From Roseomonas sp. (GTDB lineage Bacteria > Pseudomonadota > Alphaproteobacteria > Acetobacterales > Acetobacteraceae), in NCBI GenBank assembly GCA_020249285.1, contig JADCFX010000001.1:62001-126000 (forward strand): a stretch of 64,000 nucleotides of DNA, in the 5' to 3' direction. The notes below the pieces were generated by a model that made no database searches, was not told the DNA's origin, and saw only the letters and a list, made by a program, of their open reading frames with translations. Positions 33,629 through 42,097 of this stretch are shown one piece after another; position 1 is the first letter of the stretch, and every line of letters starts with the position of its first letter. The translations under genes and the position numbers were made by a program.

Positions 33629-35245
33629 TCAGGCCGCCATCGCCCCCTCAATTTCCGCGAAGCGCGCCCCAGCACGCGGAAGGAGCCGCCGCAGATAGAA
33701 ATCCGCCACCGCCCCATAAGCCGCGCCATCCGCCGCAGCCGCCCGCGCGAGGAGAGCACCCCCCAGCACCCAGCCCACCGCATCCAAATAGGCAGTCGCG
33801 AGCGATTGGCTAGCCTCCGCATCGCGGCCTTGCACTTCCAACACCGCTTCCGTGGTCCGGGCCAGCCCCTCAGCCGCGGCGCGCAGCCTGGCATCGGGCA
33901 GGGCGGCGATCTCGCTGATGAGGCTCCGCATTTCGGCCCCGCCATCGCGGGCGAGCTTGCGGGTCAGCAGGTCAATCGCCTGGATACCGTTGGTGCCCTC
34001 ATAAATCGGGGCAATACGGGCATCGCGCAGCACCTGGGCGGCGCCGGTATCCTCAATAAAGCCCATGCCGCCATGCACCTGTACGCCGAGGGAGGCGGTT
34101 TCCACCCCGCGATCCGTGGCCCAAGCCTTCAGCACCGGGATCAGTAGCGCCAGCCGCGTGCTGGCCGCTTTATCGCCCATCAGTTCCGCCCGGTCCGCCG
34201 CCACTGCCGCTTCCAGCATGATCAGCCGGGCGGCGAGCGTGGTCGCGCGCATTTCCATCAGCATACGCGCCACATCCGGGTGTTCCGCGATGCTGCGCCC
34301 ACTCTGCACGCGCTGCGCGGCATAGGCTTCGGCCAGCCGTAGTGCCGCCGCGCCATGGGCTACACCCTGGGTGCCAACGCCCAGCCGTGCATTATTCATC
34401 ATGGCGAACATGGCTTGCAGGCCGCGATGCGGTTCGCCGACCATCTCGGCCTCGGCGCCCTCATACATCATGATGCAGGTGGGGCTGCCATGAATGCCCA
34501 TTTTGCGTTCGATGCCACCGCAGCGGAAGGCATTGCGCGCGCCATCTGGCAGGATTTTCGGCGCGGCAAACAGCGATATCCCGCGCGAGCCCGGCGGCGC
34601 ATCCGGCAGGCGCGCCAGCACCAGATGCAGGATATTGCCGGCGCAATCATGTTCGCCCCAGGTGATGAAAATCTTCTGCCCGTGCAAGGCATAACGCCCA
34701 TTGCCGAGCGGTTCAGCGCGCGTGCGGAGCATGCCCAAATCGCTGCCGGCTTGCGGTTCGGTCAGGCACATCGCGCCGGTCCAATCGCCCGCGATCATCG
34801 GCGGCAGCCAGCGCGCCGCCTGATCCGCGCTTGCGTGATGGCGGAGCAGATCAATCGCACCCGCCGTCAGCAGCGGGCCGAGCATGAAGGATGTATCAGC
34901 CGCCATGCCCAATTCCACCATGGCGGTCCAAAGGCTGAGCGGCAGCCCCTGCCCGCCATGTTCCAACGGTGCGGCCAGGCCCTGCCAGCCGCCTTCGCGC
35001 CATTGATCATAAAGTGCCGGGTAATGCGCCGGCGTGGTCACGGTGCCATTGGCGTAGCGGGCGCCTTGCTTATCGGCTTCCTGCGCCTTGGGTTGCAGCG
35101 CTTCGGTGCAGAAGCGGTTCGCCTCGGTCACGATTTGGGCAATGTCATCGGCGGAAAGCGGCACGCCGGCGGCATTGGTGAGCCCCGGCAGGTCAACCAG
35201 GCGCGTCAGGCCAAAAATCAGATCATCAGCGGCGGTGGTGGTCAT
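33629..35245 (-). CDS. Acyl-CoA dehydrogenase
   Basis: FAD-dependent acyl-CoA dehydrogenase, 538 residues, in the longer subgroup with an extra C-terminal helical domain, like DmdC (3-methylmercaptopropionyl-CoA dehydrogenase). CLTEPQAGSDLG is the first signature; YEGTNGIQ carries the catalytic Glu. It oxidises an acyl-CoA to the enoyl-CoA, passing electrons to ETF. ATGA overlap with the DAO-type oxidase gene upstream. It lies 85 bases before the carotenoid operon on the same strand. Substrate not determinable. Confidence 0.92.
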   Translation of the reverse strand: MTTTAADDLIFGLTRLVDLPGLTNAAGVPLSADDIAQIVTEANRFCTEALQPKAQEADKQGARYANGTVTTPAHYPALYDQWREGGWQGLAAPLEHGGQGLPLSLWTAMVELGMAADTSFMLGPLLTAGAIDLLRHHASADQAARWLPPMIAGDWTGAMCLTEPQAGSDLGMLRTRAEPLGNGRYALHGQKIFITWGEHDCAGNILHLVLARLPDAPPGSRGISLFAAPKILPDGARNAFRCGGIERKMGIHGSPTCIMMYEGAEAEMVGEPHRGLQAMFAMMNNARLGVGTQGVAHGAAALRLAEAYAAQRVQSGRSIAEHPDVARMLMEMRATTLAARLIMLEAAVAADRAELMGDKAASTRLALLIPVLKAWATDRGVETASLGVQVHGGMGFIEDTGAAQVLRDARIAPIYEGTNGIQAIDLLTRKLARDGGAEMRSLISEIAALPDARLRAAAEGLARTTEAVLEVQGRDAEASQSLATAYLDAVGWVLGGALLARAAAADGAAYGAVADFYLRRLLPRAGARFAEIEGAMAA

Positions 35246-36402
35246 GTTGTGCTCTCCAATCCGGCCAGCAGGCCAGGTGCCGGGGCATCCCGCCCGGCGG
35301 CCCAGCCCGGCAGGGCGCGGGCCAACGCAGTATCCTCTGCCGCCGCGGCCAGGGCCAGACCCAAAAGCGGGGCGAATTTAAAGCCATGGCCGGAAAAGCC
35401 GGACATGACAAAGCAAGACGGCGCCACGGCTTCCAGGATGAATTCCTCCCGGTCTTCCACATCGTAATAGCAGGCTTGCGCGCCAAGCACCCGATAAGCA
35501 CCCGCATTGATCAGGCGCGGGCGGGCGAGGGCCAGGATTTCCTCGATTTCTGCGGGCGTTGCCGCGCGCGGGTCGACCCCCGCATCGCCCTGGCGGGAAA
35601 AGCGGTGATCGCCGATCTTGAGCGCGGTGCCGGCCACCGGCGGCACGGCGTAGAACCCGCCATCCTCGGCCAGATCAAGCAGCATGGGTGCGGCTTCCCA
35701 GGCGGCGCGAAATTCGGGCGGGGCTTCAAGACGCACCAGGATTTGCCGGGACGGCACCACGCGGCCAGTAAGCCCAGTGCCGAGCAGCCTTGGCCCCCAG
35801 GGGCCGGCGGAGAGTATCAGCAGATCGGCGCTGCGTTCCACGCCATTGGTGAACCTCAGCGCCGCACGATCCGGCAGGGCGGCGGTGACCTCGGCGGCCT
35901 CGAACACCACGCCTTGTGTGGCAAGATGTGCGGCGAGCCCCGCGACAATCCGTTCCGCGAGCAGCGCGCCACCGCGCGGCAAGGTGAAGGCGGCGGCTAT
36001 GCCGGTATCTGACAGCATGGGAAAGCGCGTGGTGAGCTGATCTGGCGCCAAATCCGCGCAAGCATGCCCATCGGCCCGCAGCGCAGCCCGGCTTTCCGCA
36101 AGCCAGCCACCCTGGTGATTGGCGAGTGCCAGCACACCGGTTTCCACATAATGCCGGGTGCCGAGTGCGGCCCAGATCATCTCCCAAGCCGCATAGGCGG
36201 GGTCAACCATCCGCATATAGCCAGCCTGCGCGCCATAGGCGTGGCGGATCAGGCGGTGCTGATCCACGGATGCGCCACGCGGATTGGGGATAGGCGCCTG
36301 TTCGATCACGCGCACCTGCCAGCCGGCACGGGCCAGCGCCCAAGCGGAGCAAAGCCCCATAATGCCGGCGCCGAGAATCAGGGCGTTTCGTTGTGCTGCC
36401 AT
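35242..36402 (-). CDS. FAD-dependent oxidoreductase (DAO/sarcosine-oxidase-like)
   Basis: 386-residue flavoenzyme of the D-amino-acid oxidase superfamily, closest in layout to monomeric sarcosine oxidase/N-methyltryptophan oxidase. The N-terminus has LILGAGIMGLCSAWALA; the C-terminal MSGFSGHGFKFAPLLG stretch is characteristic of the monomeric sarcosine oxidase group, which binds FAD covalently through a Cys. Substrate likely a secondary or N-methyl amine. It is divergent from the MAPEG gene and translationally coupled to the acyl-CoA dehydrogenase. Confidence 0.88.
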   Translation of the reverse strand: MAAQRNALILGAGIMGLCSAWALARAGWQVRVIEQAPIPNPRGASVDQHRLIRHAYGAQAGYMRMVDPAYAAWEMIWAALGTRHYVETGVLALANHQGGWLAESRAALRADGHACADLAPDQLTTRFPMLSDTGIAAAFTLPRGGALLAERIVAGLAAHLATQGVVFEAAEVTAALPDRAALRFTNGVERSADLLILSAGPWGPRLLGTGLTGRVVPSRQILVRLEAPPEFRAAWEAAPMLLDLAEDGGFYAVPPVAGTALKIGDHRFSRQGDAGVDPRAATPAEIEEILALARPRLINAGAYRVLGAQACYYDVEDREEFILEAVAPSCFVMSGFSGHGFKFAPLLGLALAAAAEDTALARALPGWAAGRDAPAPGLLAGLESTT

Positions 36403-36536
36403 GGGGCAAGCCTATGCCGATTTGGGCGGGGATTGGAAATGCTTGTTTTATCAAACCGCCAAGGGCAAACCGTCCTTGCCTTATCGGTGCAAGGCAAGGC
36501 GCCTTCGCGCCAAAGCCAAAAGGAACCCATCCCGCC

Positions 36537-36923
36537 ATGATCATCGCCTTCTGGACCCTGCCTTTGACGCTGATCTTCCTCTGGCTCAGCTTGCGCGTGA
36601 TCCGGTATCGGCGTGGCGAGCGGATCCCACTTGGGTCGGGCGGTAATGCCGCTTTGGAACGCGCCATCAGGGCGCATGCCAATTTCGCGGAGTTTGTGCC
36701 CTTTGCGATGCTGCTGCTCATCCTGGCGGAATGGGGCGGCGCCTGGCCTTGGCTGCTGCATGCGCTTGGCGCGCTGCTGGTCACCGCGCGCCTGTCCCAT
36801 GGCATGGGCATGGTACAAGACCCGGAAGATTATCGCTTTCGCGTCTTTGGCATGATGGGGACCTTTAGCGTCATGGGTATCGCGGCGGTCGCGGCGTTTC
36901 TGGGGGCTGTCCTGCGCGGCTGA
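36537..36923 (+). CDS. MAPEG family membrane protein
   Basis: Small four-helix membrane protein of the MAPEG (membrane-associated eicosanoid and glutathione metabolism) family, 128 residues. The motif ERAIRAHANFAEFVPF (about 38-53) is typical, with a later RLSHGMGM. Bacterial members may act as glutathione S-transferases. The ATG at 36537 is chosen because the family N-terminus begins there; AGGA is present but 12 bases upstream. Confidence 0.87.
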   Translation: MIIAFWTLPLTLIFLWLSLRVIRYRRGERIPLGSGGNAALERAIRAHANFAEFVPFAMLLLILAEWGGAWPWLLHALGALLVTARLSHGMGMVQDPEDYRFRVFGMMGTFSVMGIAAVAAFLGAVLRG

Positions 36924-36963
36924 GGCTTGCGGGATGCGACTGATTGCGCCCCGTGATGATCCT

Positions 36964-37197
36964 TCATTTTCGGCGACACGTCAGGATGATTTCGGAAGGG
37001 TTCGCGCCGATCAATTCGGCAACATGGTGCCGCGCGGCTTCCACGGCTTCGGCGACGGTACGGCCCATGGCGTGTTCGGCGCTGGCGGGTTTGGCGAATT
37101 GCGCTTCCCAAAAGGGGCGCATGGCCTGGATCACGCGCGGGTCCACCGGCGTGGTGGCGTGGTTATCCAGGTAGATGGGGTGGTTGGGGAACGGCAT
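36964..37197 (-). pseudogene. Truncated cysteine desulfurase (NifS/IscS-type) remnant
   Basis: 77 codons match the N-terminus of a class V aminotransferase/cysteine desulfurase: IYLDNHATTPVDPRV and later EIILT. The family then continues with the SGATE motif and the PLP-lysine region, but here the frame reads CRRK and stops. About 300 residues including the PLP Lys and catalytic Cys are missing, and the MAPEG gene begins right beyond. It cannot be active. A second damaged copy of its first 18 codons is at 38453-38541. Confidence 0.8.
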
Positions 37198-37233
37198 GGG
37201 GGGAAGATGGGGCGGAATGGGGTGTGGGGCTAG
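37145..37233. repeat. 89-bp direct repeat, copy A
   Basis: Covers the upstream region, start codon and first codons of the cysteine desulfurase remnant. It aligns without gaps to 38453-38541 at about 90% identity. Together they flank 1219 bp carrying an AT-richer membrane protein gene. Confidence 0.85.
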
Positions 37234-37371
37234 ATGGGTGAGTGTGGTGGACGATCTGGCTAGCGATTAACTCCGATCATGGGCGCGAGGTTAACCGGCG
37301 AGCTGACGGCGCCCCAAGGGCAGGGTGCGCGACGCGAGGCGAAAGAACAACCTGAAAAAATGCAAAACCTC

Positions 37372-38253
37372 TCAATTCCTATTGCGCCTTGAAAGGCCAA
37401 CAATATAGAGGCTTTTGGGATATCTACGGCGTCCGAAATAAAGAACGATAAATCCTGTTATAGCGTAAAGAAAACCTAAAACAATAAGGGGAGTACGACC
37501 AAAGTTTCTTGAGGGAGGTGGAAAAATGCTCTCCGCTACCAGGAATGTCTCTGCGGATGCGAATATCCCGGTCATAGCCACCGCAAGTCCCACAACCATC
37601 GCAGCAATTGGCGCGGCCCACCGAAATGCGTTAAGCACCCTCATGATTATCGACGACACACGACTGTCGCGCACCCTTGGTGTGAACCCAATTGGTGTGA
37701 ACCCAATCTCCTTGGCTCCGCCAGGCAGTCCAACAACGGTCCCGCACACATCTAAACTAATTACTTCGCTTGTGTGCAGTACCTCTAAAACGGCACCGTC
37801 TTTAGGATCAAGAAAATCAAACTTTATTAAAATCTTATCGGGCGACTCGGTATCTAAAGGCACGGCAATCATACAAACGTCGCGGGCTTGCTTAAGCACG
37901 GTAGCTGCGAGAACAGAGCCACCGTTTTTAACTTCTAGGCGAAAATGATCGTGAGTGACTATGTCACTCCCCTTGAACGTTTTTTCGCCGGCATTCCAGA
38001 ACCAAATTATCGTGCGCGTGAGCCTTTGGATGTCGGTGCCGCAATATTGGACTGTAACGTCTCGAGGCAATCCATCCGCGGTAAGGCCTAGCAGCCGTTC
38101 ACCAGATTGCGTATACTTAATGATGCCTCTTTGGCGCGTCCACAAATATGCAAGCAGTGCGACGGCCAAGCCGACTATCCCAATGATTGAGCCCACCCAG
38201 CCGAGCGAAAAAAATCCCGCCGCATCGTCAATAACTGTTTGGAGCCACCCCAT
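37372..38253 (-). CDS. Orphan membrane protein, AT-rich, probably acquired
   Basis: Unrecognised protein of 293 residues. One hydrophobic helix near the N-terminus (about 18-42), a mostly polar beta-rich middle (about 45-200), and two helices near the C-terminus (about 215-235 and 250-275) followed by a basic tail. GGGAG 7 bases before the ATG is a fair ribosome-binding site. Base composition is visibly more AT-rich than the rest of the window, and the gene sits between two copies of an 89-bp repeat. Residues IGFTP are tandemly doubled by a 15-bp DNA duplication. Function unknown; I see no motif linking it to a known defence or phage family. Confidence 0.65.
   Translation of the reverse strand: MGWLQTVIDDAAGFFSLGWVGSIIGIVGLAVALLAYLWTRQRGIIKYTQSGERLLGLTADGLPRDVTVQYCGTDIQRLTRTIIWFWNAGEKTFKGSDIVTHDHFRLEVKNGGSVLAATVLKQARDVCMIAVPLDTESPDKILIKFDFLDPKDGAVLEVLHTSEVISLDVCGTVVGLPGGAKEIGFTPIGFTPRVRDSRVSSIIMRVLNAFRWAAPIAAMVVGLAVAMTGIFASAETFLVAESIFPPPSRNFGRTPLIVLGFLYAITGFIVLYFGRRRYPKSLYIVGLSRRNRN
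37677..37706. repeat. 15-bp perfect tandem duplication
   Basis: TTGGTGTGAACCCAA occurs twice head to tail within the orphan membrane protein gene, doubling five codons in frame. A likely recent slippage event. Confidence 0.8.
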
Positions 38254-38452
38254 TTTCCGCTCTCCCGCCCCTCCACTTCTTACAAGCTATGCCCCGTCAG
38301 TTGGAGCCGCGCGAACCAACGCAAAACAAATATCGCTATTTTTTACTGTCTGCAACTAACTCGAAGATTAGCGAAGAGAACCTTTTTTAGTCAGCTAATA
38401 CCTTGCTGCAATCTTCGATTCTACCAGCAATCTTACCCGTATCCCCCGGTGA

Positions 38453-38541
38453 ACCGGCGTGGTGGCGTGGTTATCCAGATAGATGGGTTGGTTGGGTAGC
38501 GACTTGGGGGGGAGATGGGGCGGAATGGGGTGTGGGGCTAG
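38453..38541. repeat. 89-bp direct repeat, copy B (decayed cysteine desulfurase start)
   Basis: Minus-strand translation still gives NQPIYLDNHATTP, but the start ATG has become AAG and similarity ends right after this stretch. About 8 to 9 mismatches to copy A at 37145-37233. Confidence 0.85.
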
Positions 38542-38604
38542 TTCCCTGCGAGGTGGAGCGTTTTAGGCCCCTGGCCAAAAGTCAAAAAAAGGAGTGGGGG
38601 GCTT

Positions 38605-38628
38605 GGGGGGCGAGTTCTCTCGCCCCCC
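38605..38628 (-). terminator. Terminator of the iron-type receptor gene
   Basis: GGGGGGCGAG and CTCGCCCCCC form a perfect 10-bp stem with a 4-base loop, 33 bases past the minus-strand stop codon at 38661. A run of seven T on the minus strand occurs about 15 bases further, too far for a textbook intrinsic terminator. Confidence 0.55.
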
Positions 38629-38660
38629 ATTTCAGCGCGCGGCTTTTGAAAGCCCCCCCC

Positions 38661-39692
38661 TCACCGCCACCCCGCCCTTTGCATAATCCGCAGCGCTTCC
38701 GGCGCCAGCGCGCCATAGCGTTGCGCGTTCAATTGATCAGCGCGGAAGCTGCCAAGTGCTGTCAGCGCGGGATGTGGCGCGACCCCCGCCACCACCGGAT
38801 ATTCAAAATTGCCATTGGCGAATAATTCCTGCGCGCGTTGGCTTGAAAGATATTCAATGAAGCGCAGCGCGCCGGCCTTGTTCGCCGAACTCCGCACCAC
38901 ACCCGCGCCCGAGACATTCACATGCGCCCCGCGATCGCCTGGCGCCTGATTGGGGAAGATCACCCCAATCCGATCAAACAGAGCCTTTTCCTGCGCATTG
39001 GTCGAAGCGCCAAACCGCGCAAGGTAATAGGTATTGGCTACCGCCAAGCGCCCAACGCCCGCGGCCACCGCTTGGAATTGCGGCGTATCCCCGCCCTGCG
39101 GTGGGCGCGCCATATTGGCCACCACGCCACGCGCCCAGGCTTCCGCCGCTTCCGCGCCATTCGCCAGCAGAATGCTCGCCATGAGCGAGGTGTTATAGGG
39201 ATGCGCCGCCGCCCTGATCAGCACCTGCCCGCGTTGCGCCGGCAGGGCCAAATCCTCATACCGCGCAACACCTTCCGGCACGCCCCGCTGGCGGTCATAC
39301 ATGATCACGCGCGCGCGGCTGGAAAGCCCAAACCATTGCCCATCTGCGGCGCGGAGATGCGCGGGGATGCGCGCTTCCAGAATCTCGCTTCGTGTTTCGG
39401 CCAGAATACCGACTTCCACCGCGCGGGCGAGCTTGGCTGCATCCACCGTGATCAGCACATCGGCGGGGCTATTGGCGCCTTCGGATTGAATGCGCGCAAT
39501 CAACTGATCCGCATCGCCTTCAATCAGGCGGGTACGGATGCCGGTTTCCGCCGTGAAGCCCTCATACAGCGCGCGATCCGTATCGTAATGGCGCGACGAA
39601 TAGAGATTGATCACGCGCTCCTGCGCCGCGACCAAGGCGGGGCTGGCAAGTGGGGCGGCGAAGGGCAGGGCAATCAGGGAACGGCGGCGCAT
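38661..39692 (-). CDS. Iron(III)-type ABC transporter substrate-binding protein (FutA/FbpA-like)
   Basis: Periplasmic binding protein, 343 residues. The signal peptide is MRRRSLIALPFAAPLASPA, cut near ALVAAQ. The mature N-terminus INLYSSRHYDTD is typical of ferric-ion binding FutA/IdiA/FbpA proteins, whose Tyr residues hold iron; DVLITVDAAKLARAVEVG and a conserved NTYYLARFG follow. The ATG at 39692 begins the signal peptide, so the frame running 32 codons further upstream is not used. No permease or ATPase gene is adjacent, so it must work with a transporter encoded elsewhere. Confidence 0.9.
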   Translation of the reverse strand: MRRRSLIALPFAAPLASPALVAAQERVINLYSSRHYDTDRALYEGFTAETGIRTRLIEGDADQLIARIQSEGANSPADVLITVDAAKLARAVEVGILAETRSEILEARIPAHLRAADGQWFGLSSRARVIMYDRQRGVPEGVARYEDLALPAQRGQVLIRAAAHPYNTSLMASILLANGAEAAEAWARGVVANMARPPQGGDTPQFQAVAAGVGRLAVANTYYLARFGASTNAQEKALFDRIGVIFPNQAPGDRGAHVNVSGAGVVRSSANKAGALRFIEYLSSQRAQELFANGNFEYPVVAGVAPHPALTALGSFRADQLNAQRYGALAPEALRIMQRAGWR

Positions 39693-39867
39693 GAGGGAAA
39701 CCTTTCGGCGAGAGAGATGTTGTCGCGGCGGGTCAGGATCAAGACAGCCCGCGCCCAAGTCTAGCCGCGCCAGGCATGCTGCCGCCATGCAGGTCAGGCA
39801 GGGCAGCCCTGCGCGGCAAATACTTGAGCGCCGCGCAGACCCCGCGTGTTACCGACTCCCGTTACAA

Positions 39868-40653
39868 TCAGCCCTGCAAGCCGCGCAGGAATTTCGCCCG
39901 CGCGCCGCCGCCCGCCATCAGGAAGGCGTGGTCTGAACCGCTCAACAGGAAGCGCGCGCCAAGGGCGATGTAATCCGGGGCGACTTTTTCATCATAAACG
40001 CCACCCATGCCCATAACCTTGCCATGTGCCTTGCAGGCCGCCGCCACCTTGGCATAGGCCGCGCGCACATCCGGGTGCCCGATCTGCCCGGCAATGCCCA
40101 TGGAAGCCGTGAGGTCTGATGTGCCGATCATCAGGCAATCCACGCCAGGCACGGCGGCGATGGCATCGGCATTCGCGACCGCTTCGGGTGTTTCAATCAT
40201 GACCGTCACCATGATCTGTTCGTTCAATTCCTTCTGCGCGGCGGCGGTATCAGAAACCTGGAAGGCGTATTGCGCCGGCGGGCCGCCCCAGGAACGCTCA
40301 CCCAGTGGCGGGTAGCGGAAGGCGCGCACCACATCGCGGGCTTCATCGGCATTATCAATATGCGGCACCACCACGCCCATGGCGCCATTATCCAGGCAGC
40401 GCGTGCCTTCAAACAGCGCATCCTTGCAGCAGCGCACCATCGGCGTGACACCTTGCGAAAGTGCCGCCATGGCCATGCGCGTGGCGTCATCCACACTCAT
40501 CGCGCCATGTTCCATATCAATGAACAGCCAATCAAAGCCAGACGCCGCAGCGATCATGCCGACAGCCGGCGTACGCAAATGATGCACGCCAAAACCAAGG
40601 GCGAGTTCACCCTTTTCCAGGCGGCGACGTGCGAAATTAGGAGCGATAGGCAT
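39868..40653 (-). CDS. HpcH/HpaI aldolase family protein
   Basis: Class II pyruvate-type aldolase of the HpaI/GarL family, 261 residues, full length. Visible are FDWLFIDMEHG, VRCCKDAL, GAMGVVVPHI and VMIETPEAV, which hold the metal-binding Glu/Asp and substrate Arg. It would cleave a 2-keto-4-hydroxy acid to pyruvate and an aldehyde. GAGAGGAAA lies just before the start. It follows the GST gene on the same strand by 39 bases. Actual substrate unknown. Confidence 0.92.
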   Translation of the reverse strand: MPIAPNFARRRLEKGELALGFGVHHLRTPAVGMIAAASGFDWLFIDMEHGAMSVDDATRMAMAALSQGVTPMVRCCKDALFEGTRCLDNGAMGVVVPHIDNADEARDVVRAFRYPPLGERSWGGPPAQYAFQVSDTAAAQKELNEQIMVTVMIETPEAVANADAIAAVPGVDCLMIGTSDLTASMGIAGQIGHPDVRAAYAKVAAACKAHGKVMGMGGVYDEKVAPDYIALGARFLLSGSDHAFLMAGGGARAKFLRGLQG

Positions 40654-40692
40654 GGTGTTTCCTCTCAGGAATTATTGTGTGTTGCAACCTGA

Positions 40693-41574
40693 TCAAGCCG
40701 CGCCACCGGGCGCCAGCTTGTCTTGGGTTTTTGTTTCGAAATCGCTCGCCTCATGGCGTTCATGCAATTGTTCGGATGGCTCACCGGTCACGCGGTTCAC
40801 CATGCGCCCGCGCTTCACGGCAGGGCGAGCGAAGATGGCTTCCGCCCAGCGCTGCACATTCTTGTATTCATGCACGGCAAGGAATTCCGCCGCGCCATAC
40901 AGGAAGCCCTTCACCAGGCCGCCATACCAGGGCCAGACAGCGATATCGGCGATGGTATAGTCATCCCCACCCAGATAGGCGCTTTCGGCCAGCCGCCGGT
41001 CCAGCACATCCAATTGCCGCTTAGTTTCCATCGTAAAGCGATCAATCGCGTATTCAATCTTCACCGGCGCATAGGCGTAGAAATGCCCAAAGCCGCCGCC
41101 GAGGTAAGGCGCGCTGCCCATTTGCCAGAACAGCCAGGAAAGGCATTCGGCGCGCGCCGCCGCTTCCTTCGGCAGGAAGGCGTCGAATTTTTCCGCAAGG
41201 TGCATCAGGATCGCCGCGCTTTCGAAAACGCGGATGGGCTTCGGCCCGCTGCGATCCAAAAGTGCTGGGATTTTCGAATTGGGGTTGATATCCACAAAGC
41301 CACTGCCGAATTGCTGGCCTTCACCAATACGAATCAGCCAGGCGTCGTATTCCGCACCTTTGTGGCCAAGCGCCAAAAGCTCCTCCAGCAGGATCGTCAC
41401 CTTCTGGCCATTGGGCGTGCCCAGCGAATAAAGCTGCAAGGGGTGGTGGCCCATCGGCAATTCCTTGTCATGCGTCGGGCCGGCGATGGGGCGGTTGATA
41501 TTGGCAAAGCGCCCGCCATTGGCCTTGTTCCAGGTCCAGACTTTCGGGGGGGTGTAATCGCTGCTGCTGCTCAT
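40693..41574 (-). CDS. Glutathione S-transferase family protein, YghU-like
   Basis: 293-residue thioredoxin-fold plus helical protein similar to E. coli YghU, a disulfide-bond reductase that binds two glutathiones. The N-terminus has the YghU-type YTPPKVWTW and FANINRPIAGPTHD, then LYSLGTPNGQKVTILLEEL. The ATG at 41574 has AGGAG 8 bases upstream; the frame extending 56 codons further would run into the divergent ArsC-family gene. Likely role in thiol redox balance; it shares a strand with the HpaI-type aldolase gene. Confidence 0.92.
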   Translation of the reverse strand: MSSSSDYTPPKVWTWNKANGGRFANINRPIAGPTHDKELPMGHHPLQLYSLGTPNGQKVTILLEELLALGHKGAEYDAWLIRIGEGQQFGSGFVDINPNSKIPALLDRSGPKPIRVFESAAILMHLAEKFDAFLPKEAAARAECLSWLFWQMGSAPYLGGGFGHFYAYAPVKIEYAIDRFTMETKRQLDVLDRRLAESAYLGGDDYTIADIAVWPWYGGLVKGFLYGAAEFLAVHEYKNVQRWAEAIFARPAVKRGRMVNRVTGEPSEQLHERHEASDFETKTQDKLAPGGAA

Positions 41575-41665
41575 GGGGGTGCTCCTTGGGATTGGCTGAA
41601 GCTGGCGCGATTGGCGGTGGCGCGCAAGGCTGGTATCGCGGGGCGATCGGACAGGGGCAGGCGAC

Positions 41666-42016
41666 ATGACCATCACCATCCATGGCATCAAGAATTGCGA
41701 CACCATGAAAAAGGCGCGCGCCTGGCTGGAAGCGGCGGGCATTGCCCATGACTTCCATGACTACAAAACCGCGGGCATCACGCCGGCCCTACTGCAAGCC
41801 TGGGTGCGTCAGGCGGGGTGGGAGGCTCTGCTGAACCGCGCCGGCACAACCTTCCGAAAATTGCCGGATGATCAGAAGCAAGGGCTGGACGAAGCCCGCG
41901 CCATGGCGCTGATGCTAGCGCAGCCCAGCATGATCAAGCGCCCGGTGCTCACCAAGGGCGATGCGCTGATCATTGGCTTTGATCCCGCGCGTTACGCTGC
42001 CTTATTGAAAGCCTGA
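41666..42016 (+). CDS. ArsC/Spx family reductase, YffB-like
   Basis: Small thioredoxin-fold protein, 116 residues, of the ArsC-related YffB type, probably a glutathione-dependent thiol reductase rather than an arsenate reductase. The single-Cys motif is GIKNCDTMKKA near the N-terminus; MIKRPVL is the conserved later motif holding the Arg. Divergent from the YghU-like gene across 91 bases. No arsenic genes nearby. Confidence 0.9.
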   Translation: MTITIHGIKNCDTMKKARAWLEAAGIAHDFHDYKTAGITPALLQAWVRQAGWEALLNRAGTTFRKLPDDQKQGLDEARAMALMLAQPSMIKRPVLTKGDALIIGFDPARYAALLKA

Positions 42017-42097
42017 CGCCCGCTGCCTTCAAATCGCCGCGCGCGCCCCATATCCTAAAGCCTGTATTTTACCAAACCAACATGCGGGGACAGGCGG

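Larger units (their letters stand above)
38254..38660. other. Gene-free stretch with repeat copy B and a terminator
   Basis: 407 bases without a supported gene. From low to high coordinates it holds the AT-rich upstream region of the orphan membrane gene (about 38254-38450), the second copy of the 89-bp direct repeat (38453-38541), a short A-run (38584-38590) and a 10-bp GC hairpin (38605-38628) downstream of the iron-type receptor gene. Confidence 0.7.

Noticed and set aside
37145..38541. Insertion sequence or integron reading of the 89-bp repeats
   Set aside because: Repeats are direct, derived from a coding start, and no transposase, integrase or terminal inverted repeat is present, so only a generic insertion/duplication is supported.
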